A stretch of 64,000 nucleotides of DNA from Streptomyces sp. NBC_01210 (GTDB lineage: Bacteria; Actinomycetota; Actinomycetes; Streptomycetales; Streptomycetaceae): contig NZ_CP108549.1 of the NCBI RefSeq assembly GCF_036010325.1, forward strand, positions 6,200,001-6,264,000. Direction: 5' to 3'. Every line of letters begins with the position of its first letter. Within the stretch, counting starts at the first letter, position 1. Positions 45,942 through 56,423 of the stretch are shown here, one piece after another. The notes beneath the pieces were generated by a model, which worked only from the letters and a program-made list of their open reading frames with translations, did no database searches and had not been told where the DNA came from. Both the position numbers and the translations under genes were made by a program.

Positions 45942-48900
45942 TCAGTGGATTGCGGTGATGTTGGTGCTCCAGCTTGCGGCGCCTACGAGGGTGGGGCTGC
46001 GGTGGGTGGTGGGTCCTCCGGGGTAGAAGAGGAGGCAGCCGGTGGGGCAGGTGGTGGTCGCGGCGGTTCCGCCGGCGGTGACGTAGTTGACTACGAGGTT
46101 GGGGTCGGCGTCGGTGGTGGCCCAGATGTCGCCGTAGTGTTCGCCGGTCTTGGGCTGGAACTGGCGGTAAGTGACCGGGTTGGTGGGATCGTCGGGGTCG
46201 GTGTAGGTGTTGATGGTCACGGCGCCTTGGGCGTTGCCCGCGGAGGCCAGCCGGGGGCGGTTGGTGAGGTTCCAGCCCTGGCCTGCGTAGCTGGTGCGGG
46301 TGGTGAGGGCGTAGACGCCGCTGGTGATCTTCCCGGGGTAGAGGAACAGGGTTGAGGCGGCGGGGTCTCGGGTGACGATGTCCATGATGCCGTCGTCGTT
46401 CTGGTCGCCGACGGCGAGGACGTTGAGGTTCTGCCAGCCCGCGCTGCCGATCTTGGTGCGGTTGGTGAGGTCGAAGGGTTCGGTCTGGTCGGTGGTGCCG
46501 TCGGCGAGGGTATTGCCGGTGTAGAGCCACAGTTCGGCGTCGGCGCAGTAGCTGTTGGCGCCGATGTCAGTGGTGCATTCGATGGTGATCAGGTCGTTGC
46601 CGCCAGCGTGACCTGCGGTGTTGTTCTTGTCGATGTCACCGGGAGTGAGGATCTGGCGGGTGCGGCGCCAGTCGGTGCCGCTGTTGAGGTCGGCGTGGAC
46701 GAGTTCGGTGCGGGACCAGGTCCAAGGGGTGCCCAGGCCATTGCCGGGGTAAAGATAGAGTTTGCCGTCGCGCAGCCGGGCGATGGTGTCCTCGTAGCCG
46801 TCCGGTGGGGCGGTGGTGCCGGTGAAGCCGGCGAGGTCGCCGCCGTGGGCGACCAGGGAGTAGTCCCAACCGCCGGTCCCGACCATCTGCGCGGCTGCGA
46901 TGGCGCCGGTACCGTCGCCGGCGTAAAGCAGGAGTTGCTTGTTGCTGTCGGTGGCGAGCAGGTCAGGGTAGCCGTCGCCGGTGAGGTCGCCGTGCAGGTC
47001 CTTTCGGGCGAGGCCGGTGGCGGGGTTCTGCCCGGCTGCGTAGACGAAGTCCGCCTTGGTGGTGGCCAGAATCGTGGTCTCGACGCCGTTGTCAAGCGGG
47101 GAGTGGTTGCCGGCCTTGTCGTAAGCCAGGACGTGCAGCGCGGTGTTGGGGTAGCCGGTGGGGATGACATCGATGGTGGCAGTGGTGGCACCGGAGGCGA
47201 CGGGGACCCAATTGGCCGCGTGGCAGCGCTCACTGGAGACGGAAATGGGGTGGTCGGCGGCCCAGCAGAACCCGGCCAGGTCGGTGGCGGGGTTGGAGAC
47301 CTTGAAGCGGACCGTCTTGCGGGCCGGGTACTTCACGGTGGGATCGCCGGCCGGAGTGCCGTCGGTGTGAGTGATGGTGACCTTGGCGGTAGGGCCTTGG
47401 CGGTCGACGTTGAAGGCGCAATCTGCGGTGTAGGGGCTGTAGGTGGTCTCGCCGTCCTTGGCGCGTACCTTCCACTTGTAGCTGCCGGACACGAGGTTCG
47501 CGGCGGAGACGCTGGCGGTGGCGGTCTTGCCGCTGGAGACGGCGGCGCCGTTGGTGACGGGTACGGCGGCGCCGGTGGTGGTGTTGGTGACCGAGAACTG
47601 CGGGGTGATGGTGCCGCCGTCCTTGTCCGTGAGCTTGGCGGTCAGCGCCAGGCCGCTGTTGCCGATGATGCCGCCGCAGGGCACCAGCTTGTTCTCCTCG
47701 GCACTGGGCACCCAACTTCCCTCATAGGCGGCCTGGTTGGCCACAGTGGGCAGGAAGTTGTAGGTGACCTCCAGGACGGGGTCGTTCTCGAAGCGCTTGA
47801 AGCTGTTGACGCTGCCCTCGTGGGTGTCGGCGGCTCGCAGCCCCAGCGTCAGGTTGCTCCAGCCGCCATCGGCGGCCTGCTGGACGGCGCTGGTCAGCGC
47901 GGCGCTCTTGAAGTCGTGGCCCAGCACACCCGGACAGTAGGTCGCGTTGCCGCCGGCGAAGGAGTCGGCGTCGAGTTTCGTGGTCCACCAGCCGTTGTTG
48001 GTGTTCCAGGAGGGCGTGGTGGTCAGGGAGTTGGTGCTCCACAGTTCGGTGGGTCCGGCGTCGGAGGCGCTGCAGCCCCAGGAGTGAGTCTCGCGCACCG
48101 CGAAGGTGGCGTCGAGGATGTCAGCGCCACCCAGGCCGCCGGTGTTCATCTGGAAGAACGACCGGGTTCGGCCGTCGCCGTTGTTGCCGACCCGCGGCTC
48201 ATCGGCGGGGTTGGATGAGTTCCACCCCGAGCCGTTGGGGAAGGTCCCGGATGGCTCGGCGGAGTAGACCACCGCCCACTTCTCCCGAGAGCCGCCGGAG
48301 AAGATCGGGTCGACGATGAGCGGGAACTGGTCGGCGCCGGCCAGCAGTTCGGCATCGGGCGTCAAGGTGAGAGTGTTCCCGGTGACGTCGGCGGCCACCG
48401 GCGCCGACGCTGGGGCCTCCCCGTCCACGGCGTCGGCGGCCACGGCGTCGGCGGCCAGTGCCCTGGCCGGGGACGGCGCAGGTTTGGCACCGGTGCCGTC
48501 AGCCTGGGTTGGGGGCTGCTCCCACATCTTGGGCTTCGGCGCCCTGAAGATGACGTTGCCCGCCGCGTCCTTGGCGAGGAGGTTGTCCCCGGCGTCGTCG
48601 TCCAGGCTCACCCCCTGTGCGGTGATGCCGAGTCGGATGCTCTTCAGCGCCGGGTTGGCGGCCGCCTGCGGGGTGTGGATGATCAGGTGCTGGGCGAAGC
48701 CGTCCACCTCTGCGATCAGCTGCAAATCAACGTCTGGTAGCACCGACTTGTAGGTCGCGGTGTTGCCCGCCAGGGTCGGCTCCGGCAGCGCGGTGGGCCA
48801 ACTCAGCGCAAGTTTGATGTCGTTCTTGGCCATGGCGGCCATGGGGGCGCTGCCGCCTCCGGAGAAGGTGATGCCGAAGACCGGCGCGGCCGGGCCCACC

Positions 48901-49253
48901 GTGCCATCGGGGTGGCGGACCAGCGTGTCGTCGGCCTTCTGCCACTGGCGCTCGTACCGGGTCCAGACGGGGGTGGCGTACTGGCGGCGCGTGGTGGTGC
49001 CGTCCGGGTTGGCGAAGACCTCCCGGCTCTCCTCTCGCTGCTCCACAATCTCCACGCGCTGCCCCGACTCGGCGGCCCGCTTGAACGCCTTCAGCTCCGA
49101 ACTTGCAATGGGCGGAGCCGAGTTCGATGTGTCATCGCTCGCGGCGGCGGTGGGGAGGGTGAGTGCGGTGGCCGCGGCCAGGGGAATGCCCAGGGCCATC
49201 ACGGTGGCTATTGGGCGTCTGAGGCCACTGGCCCAGAATCTGTGGTGTTCCAT
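45942..49253 (-). CDS. Secreted FG-GAP/VCBS and DNRLRE domain protein, partner of the RHS toxin gene
   Basis: 1103 residues from ATG 49253 (AGAGGTCCCG upstream). Signal peptide (residues 1-38; A-T-A-L-T-L-P-T-A-A-A-S). Then a beta-rich region, a DNRLRE-like carbohydrate-recognition segment (about residue 330-500; F-F-Q-M-N-T-G-G-L... S-W-N-T-N-N-G-W), Ig-like repeats, and C-terminal FG-GAP/VCBS calcium-binding repeats (D-L-T-G-D-G-Y-P-D-L-L, D-Q-N-D-D-G-I-M-D-I). Probable adhesin-like surface protein. It is divergent to the RHS gene, a pairing frequent in actinobacteria. Confidence 0.8.
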   Translation of the reverse strand: MEHHRFWASGLRRPIATVMALGIPLAAATALTLPTAAASDDTSNSAPPIASSELKAFKRAAESGQRVEIVEQREESREVFANPDGTTTRRQYATPVWTRYERQWQKADDTLVRHPDGTVGPAAPVFGITFSGGGSAPMAAMAKNDIKLALSWPTALPEPTLAGNTATYKSVLPDVDLQLIAEVDGFAQHLIIHTPQAAANPALKSIRLGITAQGVSLDDDAGDNLLAKDAAGNVIFRAPKPKMWEQPPTQADGTGAKPAPSPARALAADAVAADAVDGEAPASAPVAADVTGNTLTLTPDAELLAGADQFPLIVDPIFSGGSREKWAVVYSAEPSGTFPNGSGWNSSNPADEPRVGNNGDGRTRSFFQMNTGGLGGADILDATFAVRETHSWGCSASDAGPTELWSTNSLTTTPSWNTNNGWWTTKLDADSFAGGNATYCPGVLGHDFKSAALTSAVQQAADGGWSNLTLGLRAADTHEGSVNSFKRFENDPVLEVTYNFLPTVANQAAYEGSWVPSAEENKLVPCGGIIGNSGLALTAKLTDKDGGTITPQFSVTNTTTGAAVPVTNGAAVSSGKTATASVSAANLVSGSYKWKVRAKDGETTYSPYTADCAFNVDRQGPTAKVTITHTDGTPAGDPTVKYPARKTVRFKVSNPATDLAGFCWAADHPISVSSERCHAANWVPVASGATTATIDVIPTGYPNTALHVLAYDKAGNHSPLDNGVETTILATTKADFVYAAGQNPATGLARKDLHGDLTGDGYPDLLATDSNKQLLLYAGDGTGAIAAAQMVGTGGWDYSLVAHGGDLAGFTGTTAPPDGYEDTIARLRDGKLYLYPGNGLGTPWTWSRTELVHADLNSGTDWRRTRQILTPGDIDKNNTAGHAGGNDLITIECTTDIGANSYCADAELWLYTGNTLADGTTDQTEPFDLTNRTKIGSAGWQNLNVLAVGDQNDDGIMDIVTRDPAASTLFLYPGKITSGVYALTTRTSYAGQGWNLTNRPRLASAGNAQGAVTINTYTDPDDPTNPVTYRQFQPKTGEHYGDIWATTDADPNLVVNYVTAGGTAATTTCPTGCLLFYPGGPTTHRSPTLVGAASWSTNITAIH

Positions 49254-49560
49254 CGGGACCTCTCGTGGGTCGCCTGAAGGCGAGCTTGAACTGCGCAGAT
49301 TATGCGACACCTCCCGGATTCCATACGGCGCACCGAAACTGGATCTGCGGAACCGCACCGGCGCGAAGGCTCCCAATTCAAAGTGGGGCCGGACAAGGCT
49401 GACCAGCTCAACTGGTGACGTCCGACGTGCGTTTCGAAGCGTTTGGCCGCCGACGGGCTCGGCCCAGTTGAATCTGCTGCCTCAAACCCTTGCGGCGATC
49501 TGTCCCGCCTCGCTTAGATGTGCAAGCTATTCGCGATTGATCTTGTTGGGGTGGGGATAC
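49254..49560. promoter_or_regulatory. Divergent promoter region between the FG-GAP and RHS genes
   Basis: 307 bp without an ORF I trust, AT-richer than its surroundings. It must hold both promoters. Only a short A-C-C-A-G/C-T-G-G-T inverted repeat near 49400 stands out. Confidence 0.5.
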
Positions 49561-52500
49561 ATGTCGTTGCGCCGGTTCGCCGTGCCGTTTTCTCGTCGAA
49601 GAACGCACCGTTCTCAGCGGGGCAGTGCGCGGACGTCGGTGGTGGGGGCGACCTCAGCCGCGCTGATGGTGTCCCTGCTGACCGCGCCCGTCTGGGCGGC
49701 CGCAAGCGACTACCGGGTACGGGCCATCCCCAAGACCACCTCCGTCGAGGGCACCGACCTCGCCCCGCACAAGCGGCCGGTGACGCCGTCGTCGAAACCC
49801 TGGAAGCCGGCCCCGGTGACCTGGCCCCGGCCCGGCCGCACCGAAGTGGACCTGACGACAGCCGCCGCCACCGCCGGAAGCAAGCAGCGCGCCGGGAGCC
49901 TGCCCGTCAAGGTCGGCGCTTCGGTCGGTAAGCCCCTCGCGGGCACCGCCCCAACAAAACTCGGAGTGAAACTACTCGACCGCACGGCCGCGCGGCGCGC
50001 CGGGGTTGAGGGGCTGCTCCTGCAGGTCCAGCGCACCGACGGCCGGCGCGGTGCGAGCGGTGCCCGCATCGAGGTCGACTACTCCAGCATTCGGGACGCC
50101 TACGGCGCCGGCTGGTCCTCCCGCCTGCACTTGGCCACCCTGCCCGGCTGCGCCCTGACCACCCCCGACAAGCCGGCCTGCCGCACAGCGACTGCGCTGC
50201 CCACCACCAACGACACCAAACTCCACACCCTGAGCGGTACCGCTCCGCTGCCCGCGGCGGCCAGGACGTCCACCCTCGCAGCCTCCGACGGTGCGCCGGT
50301 GCTGCTCGCGGCGACCGCCGGGGCGAGCGGCGGCGAGGGTTCGTTCGCAGCGACCTCGCTGGCGCCGTCCGGGTCGTGGTCGGCGGGCGGCAACTCCGGC
50401 GGCTTCGCCTGGAATGTGCCGCTCAGTGTCCCTTCTGCCCCCGGTGGTCTGGCGCCGAAGGTGGCGCTGAACTACAACTCCTCCGCCGTGGACGGTCGTA
50501 CCGCGTCCACCAACAACCAGTCGACGTGGATCGGTGAGGGCTGGGAGTTCTCCACCGGCTATGTCGAACGGACGTACGCCTCGTGTGAGGACGACAAGCA
50601 GGGGGGCAATAACACCGAGAAGGTCGGTGACCTGTGCTGGAAGTCGGACAACGCCACCCTGTCGCTCAACGGCTCCTCCAACCAGGTCGTCTGGGACGCC
50701 AATGGCAACACCGGCCGGCTGTCCGGCGATGACGGCTCGCGGGTGGAGCGCCTCTACGACACGGAGACCAACAACTCAGGGGATGCGGACCGCGAGTACT
50801 TCAAGGTCACCACGCAGACCGGCACCCAGTACTTCTTCGGCAAGAACCGGCTGCCCGGCTGGGCCAGTGGTAACGCCGAGACGAACTCGGTGTTCACCGT
50901 TCCGGTTTACGGCAACCAGGCCGGCGAGCAGGGCCACGCCGCAGACTTCGCCTCCTCGGCCGAGATCCAGGGCTGGCGGTGGAACCTCGACTACGTCGTC
51001 GATCCGCACGGCAACGCGATGGCGCTGTACTACGCGAAGGAGGGCGGCTACTACGCGCAGAACAACAAGATCGACGCCTCGCAACCCTACGATCGCGGCG
51101 GCTACCTCACCAAGATCGACTACGGGCTGCGGGCAGGCGCCGTCTACAGCGCGGCGAACCCGGCCGGCAGGGTCACTTTTACCTCCATCGACCGTTGCCT
51201 GTCCGACTGCACCTTCGACGAGGCCCACGCCACCAGCTGGCCCGACACCCCCGTCGACATGAACTGCACCAGCAGCACCCAGTGCCTGCAGACGGGGCCG
51301 GTGTTCTGGTCCCGCAAGCGGCTGAGCTCGATCAACACGTACTCGCTGGTCGGCACCACGATGCAGCCGGTCGACACGTGGAATCTGGTCCAGTCTTTCC
51401 CCGCCACCGGGGACACCTCCTCGCCGTCGATGTGGCTGGACTCAATCCAGCGCACAGCGAAGGCCGGGGCACTCGCCGACATCACACTCCCCAAGACGAC
51501 GTTCACCGGTGAGCTGCGGGCGAATCGGGTGGATGCGGCGGAGGGCCGACCGCCGCTGAACAAGAAGCGCCTCACCGAGATCACCAATGAGACCGGCGGC
51601 CAGACGCTGGTCACCTACAGCGCCGCCGAGTGCACCACCAGCAACCTGCCCACCCCGGACACCAACGCCAAGCGGTGCTATCCATCCTGGTGGACACCCG
51701 AGGGTGCGGTGGACCCGGTCAAGGACTTCTTCCACAAGTACCTGGTGACGCAGGTCGTGGAGGACGACACCACGTTCGGCACCGGCTCCGCCTCCAAGAT
51801 CACCTCGTATGAGTACGCCGACGGCCCGAAGTGGCGGCGCGACACCGGCGAGTTCACGCTGGACAAGCACCGCACCTGGTCCGAGTTCCGGGGCTATGGC
51901 ACCGTGCGCACCTTTGTCGGGGCCACGAACCGCACCAAGTCTGAGACGGCGTACTTCACGGGCATGGCCGGGGACACCCTGGCCGACGGCTCTGCCCGCC
52001 CCGTCCCCACCATTAACGGGATCCCCGACCGAGACGACTTCTCCGGGCGCGCGGCACAGTCGCGCACCTTCGACAAGGACGGCCCCGGCGGCAAGGTCGT
52101 CGCGAAGGCGACTTTCACCCCTTGGCAGTCCGGCGCCACCGCCACCCAGACGGTGACCGGCATCACCGACCCCGACAAGCCCAACGATCCCGGCCCGGCG
52201 CTGCCGGCCAAGACGGCCCACTACTCCGGCACTGCCACCGAGGCCGCCGCCACGTTGCAGGATGACGACACCACCTGGCGGACCCTGACCACCACCCGCA
52301 CCTACGACGCCACCTACGGGCTGCTCATTTCCGAAGGCGACGACGGCGCCGGCACGGTCGAAGCGAAGTGCGCCCGCACCTCCTATGTCACCCCCGACAC
52401 CGCCAACTGGCTGATCGGCTATCCCTCCCAGGTCACCACGACCAACCACCAGCCGTGCTCTGGCGCGTATGCCACCACCGCGGTCACCGGCTCCGCCCGC

Positions 52501-55500
52501 ACCTCCTACGATCTGCAGGCCGTCGGAACCGCGCCGAAGGTCGGGCAGGCGAACGAGACCAAGACTGAGCAGGCTGCCAAGACGGACACCGGCGGGGCCC
52601 TGGTATGGGAGACCACCGCCCAGAGCACCTACGACACCCTCGGCCGGGTCAAGACTGCCAAGGGCCAGGACGGCCAGACCACGACCACCGACTACGTTCC
52701 CACCAGCGGCGCACAGCCCACCAAGGTCACCGTCACCAACCCCAAGGGCTACGCGACGAGCAGCGAGTTCGACGGTCTGCGCGGTCTGATCCTGAAGGCC
52801 ACTGACGAGGCCAACGGCCGCACCACCACCACCGCGTATGACGCGGCCGGCCGCCTGGTCAAGGGTTGGCGGGCCGGGCGGGCCACCACCCTGAGCCCCA
52901 ATGTCGACATTACCTACACCCTCTCGTCGACCGCTCCGTCCGCCGTTACTACCAAGACCCTGTACGAGAACGGCACTTGGGGCACCGGCATCGCTCTCTA
53001 TGACTCGTTGCTGCGCGCGCGTCAGTCGCAGAGCGACGCCATCGGCACAGCTGGTCGTGTCGTCATTGACACCTTCTACGACGATCACGGCCGCGCGTAC
53101 CGCACCAACGCTCCCTTCTACAACGCGAGCGCCGCCTCGACCACCGCGCTGGTGGTGACCGACAACCAGGTCCCCAGCGCTTCGCTCACCGAGTACGACG
53201 GCCGTGGTCGCCCTAGCGCTGCGATCACCCTGTCCCTCAACGTCGAGAAGTGGCGCACCACCAACACCTACGGCGCCACCTGGAGCGCCAGCGTGCCGCC
53301 CATCGGCGGTACCGCCACCCTGGGCGTGAGCGATGTGCGCGGCCGATTGGTCGAGCAGCGGGAGTACAAGGACCGCACGCCCCTGATCGGCGATGCGGCC
53401 ACCGGGTACGAGAAGACCACCCGGTCCTATGATGCGGCCGGGAATCTGAACAAGGTCACAGACACCTCCGGGCGCAACGCCTGGACCTACACCTACGACC
53501 TGCGCGGCCGAAAGATCCAGAGCGCGGACCCGGACGCGGGCACCACCATCACCGGCTATGGCACTGACGGGCGCGTGCAGACCAGCACCGACGCCAGAGG
53601 CGTCACGCTGGCCACCACCTACGATGTGCTCGGCCGCACCACCAGCCTGCGCAAGGACTCGGTCACCGGCACCAAGCTCGCCGAATGGACCTACGACACC
53701 GCACCCGGCGGTAAGGGCCTGCCCGCCACCTCGGTGCGCTACGACACCACCGTCTCCCCCAACCCCGCCTACTCCACCGAGGCCACCGGCTACGACAGTG
53801 CCGGGGAGGTCACCGGCACGAGGGTGAGCGTGCCATCGGTGGTCGGGGAGGAGAAGCTCGCCGGCACCTACACGCTGGCCGGCACCTCGACGGCGGTGAA
53901 CGGCCTGCCGCTGACCACGACCTACAGCACCGGCAACAGCAACGCCACCACCGCATTGCCCGCCGAGACCGTCACCGCTCACTACGGAGCCCAGGACCAG
54001 CTGGCGATCGTCGACGGCACGCTGTCTCAGGTGTACCTGCGCGGCGCCCGCTACACCCCGTTCGGGGAGCTGGCCCAGGCATCTTTGGGCAACAGCGGCG
54101 CCCAGGTCATCCAGACCAACACCTACGACGCGGTGACCCGCCGACCAGATCGCTCCATCGTGGACCGGGAGAGCACCGGCCCGGCGACCCTGTCGAACAT
54201 CCAGTACAGCTACGACCCGGCGGGGAACATCACCCGCATCCGCGACGACCAGAACGACGGCACCATCCTCGACGACCAGTGCTTCAGCTACGACTGGGCA
54301 CGACGGTTGTCCGAAGCCTGGACCACCGGCGACGGCTGCACCACCAAGCCCGTCGACGGCAGCGGAACCCCCGCGCTGGGCTCCGTCGATCCGTACTGGA
54401 CCAGCTGGACCTTCACCGATACCGGTCAGCGCGCGAGCGAAACCCAGCACAAGGCCGGGCCCATTACCGCGGACACCACCCGCACCCACACCTACCCCAC
54501 CACCACAGGCGCCGCCCAGGCCCACGGCGTGCGCTCCGTCACCGCCACCGGCGGGACCACCGGCACCACCAACTACACCTACGACAACACCGGCAACCAG
54601 CTCACCAAAACCCCCTCCACCGGCGCCGCCCAGACCCTCACCTGGAACGACGAAGGCAAACTCGCCACCTCCACCCTCTCCGGCGCCACCACCAAGTTCC
54701 TCTACGACGCCGAAGGCACCCGCCTCCTCCGCCGCGACCCGAACGCGACCACCCTGTACCTGCCGGGCGGCCAGGAACTGGTCCTGAACAAGTCCACCCA
54801 GACCGTGGCCGGCACCCGCTACTACAGCGTGCCCGGGGGTTCCGCGGTGCGCACCAGCAGCGATGGCAAGGTCCGGCTGCTGGTAGCCGACCACCACAAC
54901 ACCAACCAGCTGTCGATCAGCGCCACTACGCTTGCTGTAAACCGCCGCAAGTCGATGCCCTACGGCGGCGCCCGTGGCACAGCTCCGGCGTTCTGGCCAG
55001 GTCAGAAGGGCTTCGTCGGCGGTGACATCGACCCCACCACCGGCTTCACGCATATAGGCGCCCGAGAATACGACCCCTCGATCGGGCAATTCATTTCCGT
55101 CGATCCCCTCCTCAGCCTTGAGCAGCCCCAAAGCCTGAACGGCTACAGCTACGCCAACAACAACCCCACAACCGCCTCTGACCCCAGCGGTCTTGAGAGT
55201 TGCTATCCCAACTACTGCGCCGGAAGCAATGGCACATACGGCGACTACAAAGCAGAGGACGATCCGGCATCCTCACAGAACGGCGGAGTCGACCACGATG
55301 CGGAGCGTCAGCAGAAAGCAGTTGATGACTGGGTCGACCAGAACACTCCAGACACCAACGAACCGCAGAGGCTGCTCAAGCGTTGGGACACCACTGGTAG
55401 GCAGCCGAATCAATCCGGCGAGTACTGGCAACCCACGGTCAACGGCGCCGAGGACGGCAGCGGAGGCGTGCTCTGCTACGGCCGCCTCGGCTGCGAGAAG

Positions 55501-56421
55501 GCTGCCGACTACCTGGAGGAGACGGGGGATGTAGCAGGCGCCAAACGCGTCGCGGCCCTGTACTGCGTTGAGCACGCGGGTGAGTGCAATAAGGACGCCA
55601 AAATCCGTGGCTTCGTCGAAGCCGCCTATCACCTTGTTCAAGACGTGATCATCGCGCTCGAAGGTCTCAAAGCAGGACGCCCTCCGGGCGGAAACTGCTT
55701 CCTGGCCGGCACAGACGTGCTGATGGCTGATGGCAGCACCAAGGCCATCGAAGACATCAAGGTTGGCGACAAGGTAATCGCAACAGACCCGGAATCGGGT
55801 CAGTCGAAAGCTCAAGAGGTAACCGCGACCTTCGTCACCGAAGGCAAGAAGAACCTCGTCGATCTGAAGATCGAAACAAAAGATGGCATCGACTCGCTCA
55901 CCGCGACCGAAGGGCACCCGTTCTGGGTGGCCTCCAAGCATGCCTGGATCGATGCTGGTGACCTCAAGACGGGCATGACCCTACGCACCGATGTCGGTGC
56001 CACTGTCACCGTGAAGGAAATTCACTCCTTCACTAAAAACGTGCCTACCTACAACCTCACCGTTGACGGGTTCCACACGTACTATGTACTCGCCGGTACC
56101 ACTCCGATCCTCGTTCACAACACGAGCTGCCCTGAATATGAGAACCCGGGGCATCACGATCCGACGGGTGGCCCGAACGCTTATATTCCGAAGAAGGCGG
56201 TGCTGCCGCCTGACGCAGGGGCGCAATTCGCGGACAGTGTCCTGGTCGACGGCACCAGGTGGACCAAGGTTGGTTCCGGTAAGAGTGCCGTCTACTACCG
56301 TTACTTCGATGATGGCAACGGTAAGTGGCACTGGAGTGGCAGTACCAACGGCATGACGAAGTCGGGTACACCAGTGCCGATTCCGATGAGTCGCGTTCCC
56401 ATTGAGATCAAGAGAGGCTAG
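49561..56421 (+). CDS. Secreted RHS-repeat polymorphic toxin with Hint domain and C-terminal toxin
   Basis: 2286 residues from ATG 49561. N-terminal signal (basic R-R-F-A-V-P-F-S-R-R-R, then V-S-L-L-T-A-P-V-W-A-A-A), a SpvB/TcdB-like start (N-V-P-L-S-V-P... L-N-Y-N-S-S-A-V-D-G-R), dozens of RHS Y-D-x-x-G-R repeats, and the conserved RHS core end (R-E-Y-D-P-S-I-G-Q-F-I-S-V-D-P-L). A Hint (intein-like) domain runs from C-F-L-A-G-T-D-V-L-M (Cys 2046) to V-H-N (about 2187), which should release the tail. The last 100 residues (S-C-P-E-Y-E-N-P-G-H-H-D-P) are the variable toxin; I do not recognise its fold. The immunity gene follows 2 nt later. Confidence 0.9.
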   Translation: MSLRRFAVPFSRRRTHRSQRGSARTSVVGATSAALMVSLLTAPVWAAASDYRVRAIPKTTSVEGTDLAPHKRPVTPSSKPWKPAPVTWPRPGRTEVDLTTAAATAGSKQRAGSLPVKVGASVGKPLAGTAPTKLGVKLLDRTAARRAGVEGLLLQVQRTDGRRGASGARIEVDYSSIRDAYGAGWSSRLHLATLPGCALTTPDKPACRTATALPTTNDTKLHTLSGTAPLPAAARTSTLAASDGAPVLLAATAGASGGEGSFAATSLAPSGSWSAGGNSGGFAWNVPLSVPSAPGGLAPKVALNYNSSAVDGRTASTNNQSTWIGEGWEFSTGYVERTYASCEDDKQGGNNTEKVGDLCWKSDNATLSLNGSSNQVVWDANGNTGRLSGDDGSRVERLYDTETNNSGDADREYFKVTTQTGTQYFFGKNRLPGWASGNAETNSVFTVPVYGNQAGEQGHAADFASSAEIQGWRWNLDYVVDPHGNAMALYYAKEGGYYAQNNKIDASQPYDRGGYLTKIDYGLRAGAVYSAANPAGRVTFTSIDRCLSDCTFDEAHATSWPDTPVDMNCTSSTQCLQTGPVFWSRKRLSSINTYSLVGTTMQPVDTWNLVQSFPATGDTSSPSMWLDSIQRTAKAGALADITLPKTTFTGELRANRVDAAEGRPPLNKKRLTEITNETGGQTLVTYSAAECTTSNLPTPDTNAKRCYPSWWTPEGAVDPVKDFFHKYLVTQVVEDDTTFGTGSASKITSYEYADGPKWRRDTGEFTLDKHRTWSEFRGYGTVRTFVGATNRTKSETAYFTGMAGDTLADGSARPVPTINGIPDRDDFSGRAAQSRTFDKDGPGGKVVAKATFTPWQSGATATQTVTGITDPDKPNDPGPALPAKTAHYSGTATEAAATLQDDDTTWRTLTTTRTYDATYGLLISEGDDGAGTVEAKCARTSYVTPDTANWLIGYPSQVTTTNHQPCSGAYATTAVTGSARTSYDLQAVGTAPKVGQANETKTEQAAKTDTGGALVWETTAQSTYDTLGRVKTAKGQDGQTTTTDYVPTSGAQPTKVTVTNPKGYATSSEFDGLRGLILKATDEANGRTTTTAYDAAGRLVKGWRAGRATTLSPNVDITYTLSSTAPSAVTTKTLYENGTWGTGIALYDSLLRARQSQSDAIGTAGRVVIDTFYDDHGRAYRTNAPFYNASAASTTALVVTDNQVPSASLTEYDGRGRPSAAITLSLNVEKWRTTNTYGATWSASVPPIGGTATLGVSDVRGRLVEQREYKDRTPLIGDAATGYEKTTRSYDAAGNLNKVTDTSGRNAWTYTYDLRGRKIQSADPDAGTTITGYGTDGRVQTSTDARGVTLATTYDVLGRTTSLRKDSVTGTKLAEWTYDTAPGGKGLPATSVRYDTTVSPNPAYSTEATGYDSAGEVTGTRVSVPSVVGEEKLAGTYTLAGTSTAVNGLPLTTTYSTGNSNATTALPAETVTAHYGAQDQLAIVDGTLSQVYLRGARYTPFGELAQASLGNSGAQVIQTNTYDAVTRRPDRSIVDRESTGPATLSNIQYSYDPAGNITRIRDDQNDGTILDDQCFSYDWARRLSEAWTTGDGCTTKPVDGSGTPALGSVDPYWTSWTFTDTGQRASETQHKAGPITADTTRTHTYPTTTGAAQAHGVRSVTATGGTTGTTNYTYDNTGNQLTKTPSTGAAQTLTWNDEGKLATSTLSGATTKFLYDAEGTRLLRRDPNATTLYLPGGQELVLNKSTQTVAGTRYYSVPGGSAVRTSSDGKVRLLVADHHNTNQLSISATTLAVNRRKSMPYGGARGTAPAFWPGQKGFVGGDIDPTTGFTHIGAREYDPSIGQFISVDPLLSLEQPQSLNGYSYANNNPTTASDPSGLESCYPNYCAGSNGTYGDYKAEDDPASSQNGGVDHDAERQQKAVDDWVDQNTPDTNEPQRLLKRWDTTGRQPNQSGEYWQPTVNGAEDGSGGVLCYGRLGCEKAADYLEETGDVAGAKRVAALYCVEHAGECNKDAKIRGFVEAAYHLVQDVIIALEGLKAGRPPGGNCFLAGTDVLMADGSTKAIEDIKVGDKVIATDPESGQSKAQEVTATFVTEGKKNLVDLKIETKDGIDSLTATEGHPFWVASKHAWIDAGDLKTGMTLRTDVGATVTVKEIHSFTKNVPTYNLTVDGFHTYYVLAGTTPILVHNTSCPEYENPGHHDPTGGPNAYIPKKAVLPPDAGAQFADSVLVDGTRWTKVGSGKSAVYYRYFDDGNGKWHWSGSTNGMTKSGTPVPIPMSRVPIEIKRG

Positions 56422-56423
56422 GT

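Noticed and set aside
46608..48218. 536-residue plus-strand ORF opposite the FG-GAP gene
   Set aside because: Gly/Val-rich antisense frame; the minus strand has clear domain content and a start site.
51442..55131. 1229-residue minus-strand ORF rich in Gly/Val
   Set aside because: Antisense shadow of the RHS gene; codon pattern and composition follow from its RHS repeats.
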